DNA from: CAWGCA01 sp963820955
Lineage (GTDB): Bacteria; Pseudomonadota; Gammaproteobacteria; Chromatiales; Chromatiaceae
Length of the DNA: 64,000 bases
Assembly (NCBI GenBank): GCA_963820955.1
Contig: CAWGCA010000003.1
Location: 248,001 to 312,000, forward strand
Direction of reading: 5' to 3'
Part shown: piece by piece, positions 62,742 to 64,000 of the stretch
Layout of the letters: the number at the start of each line of letters is the position of its first letter
How positions within the stretch are numbered: position 1 is the stretch's first letter
Program-made: the position numbers and the translations under genes
The notes under the pieces: model-generated
Told to the model about the DNA's origin: nothing
The model's database searches: none
What the model saw: only the letters and a program-made list of their open reading frames with translations

Positions 62742-63761
62742 TATCGGGAGCAATACGTACTTGAACCAAGTGGTGCGCGCAGGGAGAACCAATTGCTGCC
62801 CAGCCTTTTCCATGGCGAGGGAAAGATTGCCGCGGCCACCGCCTCTCTCTCCGACCGGCTGGGCAAGCTCCTGCCCCTGCGCAAGCTGGGTTCTTCCGGT
62901 CCGGTCGTGACCAACCTGGGCGTGGGCGGAGACCATGTGGGGAGTGCCTCGGAAAAGGACGCGCAGGCCATCATCGAAAAAGCCTTGGAGGAGGGGGTGC
63001 GCTTCTTCGACAACGCCCCCTTGTACAGCGGTGGAAAAGCAGAGGAACGCTATGGAAAATTCCTCACTCCCAAGTACAGGGACGTTTCCTTCATCATGAC
63101 CAAATCCTTGGCCAAAAACAGGGAGACGGCCCTGAAGGAACTCGACACTTCCCTCTCCCGCATGAAGACCGACTACGTGGACCTATGGCAGGTGCATGCC
63201 CTCGAAAACCCGAAGGATGTGGAAGAGCGCGTCCAAAACGGTGTGCTCGACGCCTTTCTCGAGGCCCAGAAAAAGGGCAAGGTCAGGCACATCGGCTTCA
63301 CCGGCCATGGTTCCTACAAAGCCCACCTCAAGATGCTGGAGGAGCTCAAAAAGCGGGGTGTGAAGATGGCCGCCTCGCAGATGCCGGTCAACCCCGCCGA
63401 CCCCCACTTCGAGAGCTTCGTCACCCACGTGGTGCCCAAGTGCGTGGAGGCGGGCATCGGCGTGCTGGCCATGAAAACGCTGGCCTACGGACGTTTCTTC
63501 GGAGGGAACAAGGGTTGGCGTCGCAAGGAAGCCTCGGTCAAGCCGGCGATACCGGCGGTTCTTTCCGTGGAGGATGTCTTCGGCTTCGTGTGGTCCCTGC
63601 CCATCACCTCCCTTGTCAGTGGTATGGAAAGCGTCCAACAGGTTTCCCAAAATGCTGCCATAGCGCGCAAAACATGGAACTGGAACCAGGCCGAACGCCA
63701 GAAACGCATCGACGCGGTGGCCCCCTTCGCCGGCCCGGATCTCGAGTTCTACAAGAACTGA
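62691..63761 (+). CDS. aldo/keto reductase
   Basis: A TIM-barrel oxidoreductase using NADPH. The recognisable part begins at about residue 62 (LRKLGSSGPVVTNLGVGGDHVG) and includes GVRFFDNAPLYSGGKAEERYGKFL (catalytic Tyr and Asp), FIMTKSL (Lys), TDYVDLWQVHAL and RHIGFTGHG. The first 45 or so residues (MFTAFNGAHETPRLWLVYREQYVL...) are unlikely to be native; residues 48-60 (AAATASLSD) look like the end of a Tat-type leader, so the native 5' end was probably lost where the XRE remnant was cut. Start uncertain. Confidence 0.85.
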   Translation: MFTAFNGAHETPRLWLVYREQYVLEPSGARRENQLLPSLFHGEGKIAAATASLSDRLGKLLPLRKLGSSGPVVTNLGVGGDHVGSASEKDAQAIIEKALEEGVRFFDNAPLYSGGKAEERYGKFLTPKYRDVSFIMTKSLAKNRETALKELDTSLSRMKTDYVDLWQVHALENPKDVEERVQNGVLDAFLEAQKKGKVRHIGFTGHGSYKAHLKMLEELKKRGVKMAASQMPVNPADPHFESFVTHVVPKCVEAGIGVLAMKTLAYGRFFGGNKGWRRKEASVKPAIPAVLSVEDVFGFVWSLPITSLVSGMESVQQVSQNAAIARKTWNWNQAERQKRIDAVAPFAGPDLEFYKN

Positions 63762-63815
63762 ATTTCCTCCCTCCGCGCGGCAATCTCTTAACGATTTAGG
63801 AAAGGAACATTACCG

Positions 63816-64000
63816 ATGAACGTAAGAATGCTCGGTCAGACAGAAACGAGTCTTCCAGCAATTGGGCTTGGCTGCATGGGGCTATCAGAATTCTATGGCC
63901 CGCCAACGGATCGAGAAACTGCCATTGGGCTTCTCCATGCTGCCATTGAGCTCGGTGTGCAGCATTTTGATACGGCGGAGCTCTATGGCATGGGGGCGAA
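63816..64000 (+). CDS. aldo/keto reductase, partial at window edge
   Basis: Starts MNVRMLGQTETSLPAIGLGCMGLSEFYGPPTDRETAIGLLHAAIELGVQHFDTAELYGMGA and runs off the window. LGLGCMGLSEFYG and FDTAELYG (catalytic Asp and Tyr) are typical of the AKR13/Tas-like group. GGAAAGGAACATTACCG precedes the ATG. It follows the other reductase by 54 bases, so they may form an operon. Confidence 0.92.
   Translation, partial: MNVRMLGQTETSLPAIGLGCMGLSEFYGPPTDRETAIGLLHAAIELGVQHFDTAELYGMGA

Noticed and set aside
1..64000. CRISPR array
   Set aside because: No regularly spaced direct repeats with unique spacers and no cas genes were seen.

Overview
The window looks like a chromosomal stretch of a gammaproteobacterium with moderate GC, probably from a marine, haline or sulfur-metabolising lineage. 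This rests on gene content only: a YeeE/YedE sulfur transporter, NhaD, SLC13, TrkAH and SulP transporters, a haem-binding cytochrome domain, and NtrC/sigma-54 regulation. No rRNA or complete marker gene is present, so taxonomy is inference. The region is unusually rich in mobile DNA. I count elements or remnants of IS5, IS66 (two, each with a perfect 8-bp target duplication), IS4 (two plus a small derivative), IS4 fused to a DUF4338/DruA-like domain, IS1595, IS110, IS91, an unclassified transposase-like family (two copies), a group II intron split by a serine-recombinase element, a probable second ORF-less group II intron, and two families of small inverted-repeat elements.

Layout. 0-5.7 kb: sulfur transporter (partial), IS5 remnant, an IS66 element carrying a DNA adenine methyltransferase, and a divergent LysR/alcohol-dehydrogenase pair. 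5.7-11 kb: nested mobile elements (serine-recombinase element inside a group II intron, next to the end of a probable second intron). 11-16.4 kb: LLM-type oxidoreductase cut by IS4, an SDR enzyme, chromate transporter and VKOR-thioredoxin fusion. 16.4-24.2 kb: a two-component NtrC system divergent from a sigma-54 promoter and an operon of SLC13 transporter, NhaD antiporter and two related Usp-like small proteins. 24.3-33.5 kb: further ion genes (CorA pseudogene, TrkH, TrkA, SulP, Kv-type channel). 33.5-42.7 kb: a decayed Gld-like ABC operon, second IS66, two Hsp20 genes, a zinc-ribbon-family pseudogene, the first copy of the unclassified element and a frameshifted NERD helicase. 43-45 kb: IS1595, a degenerate tRNA-Leu and an IS110 fragment. 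45.4-50.6 kb: an intact four-gene operon, DUF1611 (DgcN-like), alanine/ornithine-racemase-like PLP enzyme, ornithine-cyclodeaminase-like enzyme and M81 (MlrC-like) peptidase, suggesting metabolism of a D-amino-acid-containing compound. 50.6-64 kb: IS4, NHL and phosphatase genes, DruA-IS4 fusion element, a second SDR gene broken by the second unclassified element, GNAT, IS91 remnant, cupin and aldo/keto reductases.

The most interesting parts are: (1) the NtrC/sigma-54-controlled SLC13-NhaD operon bracketed by two paralogous small proteins; (2) the DUF1611-racemase-OCD-M81 operon; (3) the serine-recombinase element, whose joined ends rebuild a nearly perfect palindrome and which splits a group II intron reverse transcriptase at its conserved GTPQGGV motif; (4) the unclassified two-copy element with hairpin end and CTAA duplication; (5) the IS66 with a methyltransferase passenger; and (6) the DruA-domain/IS4 fusion. 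All calls are from reading the sequence; no database search was run.
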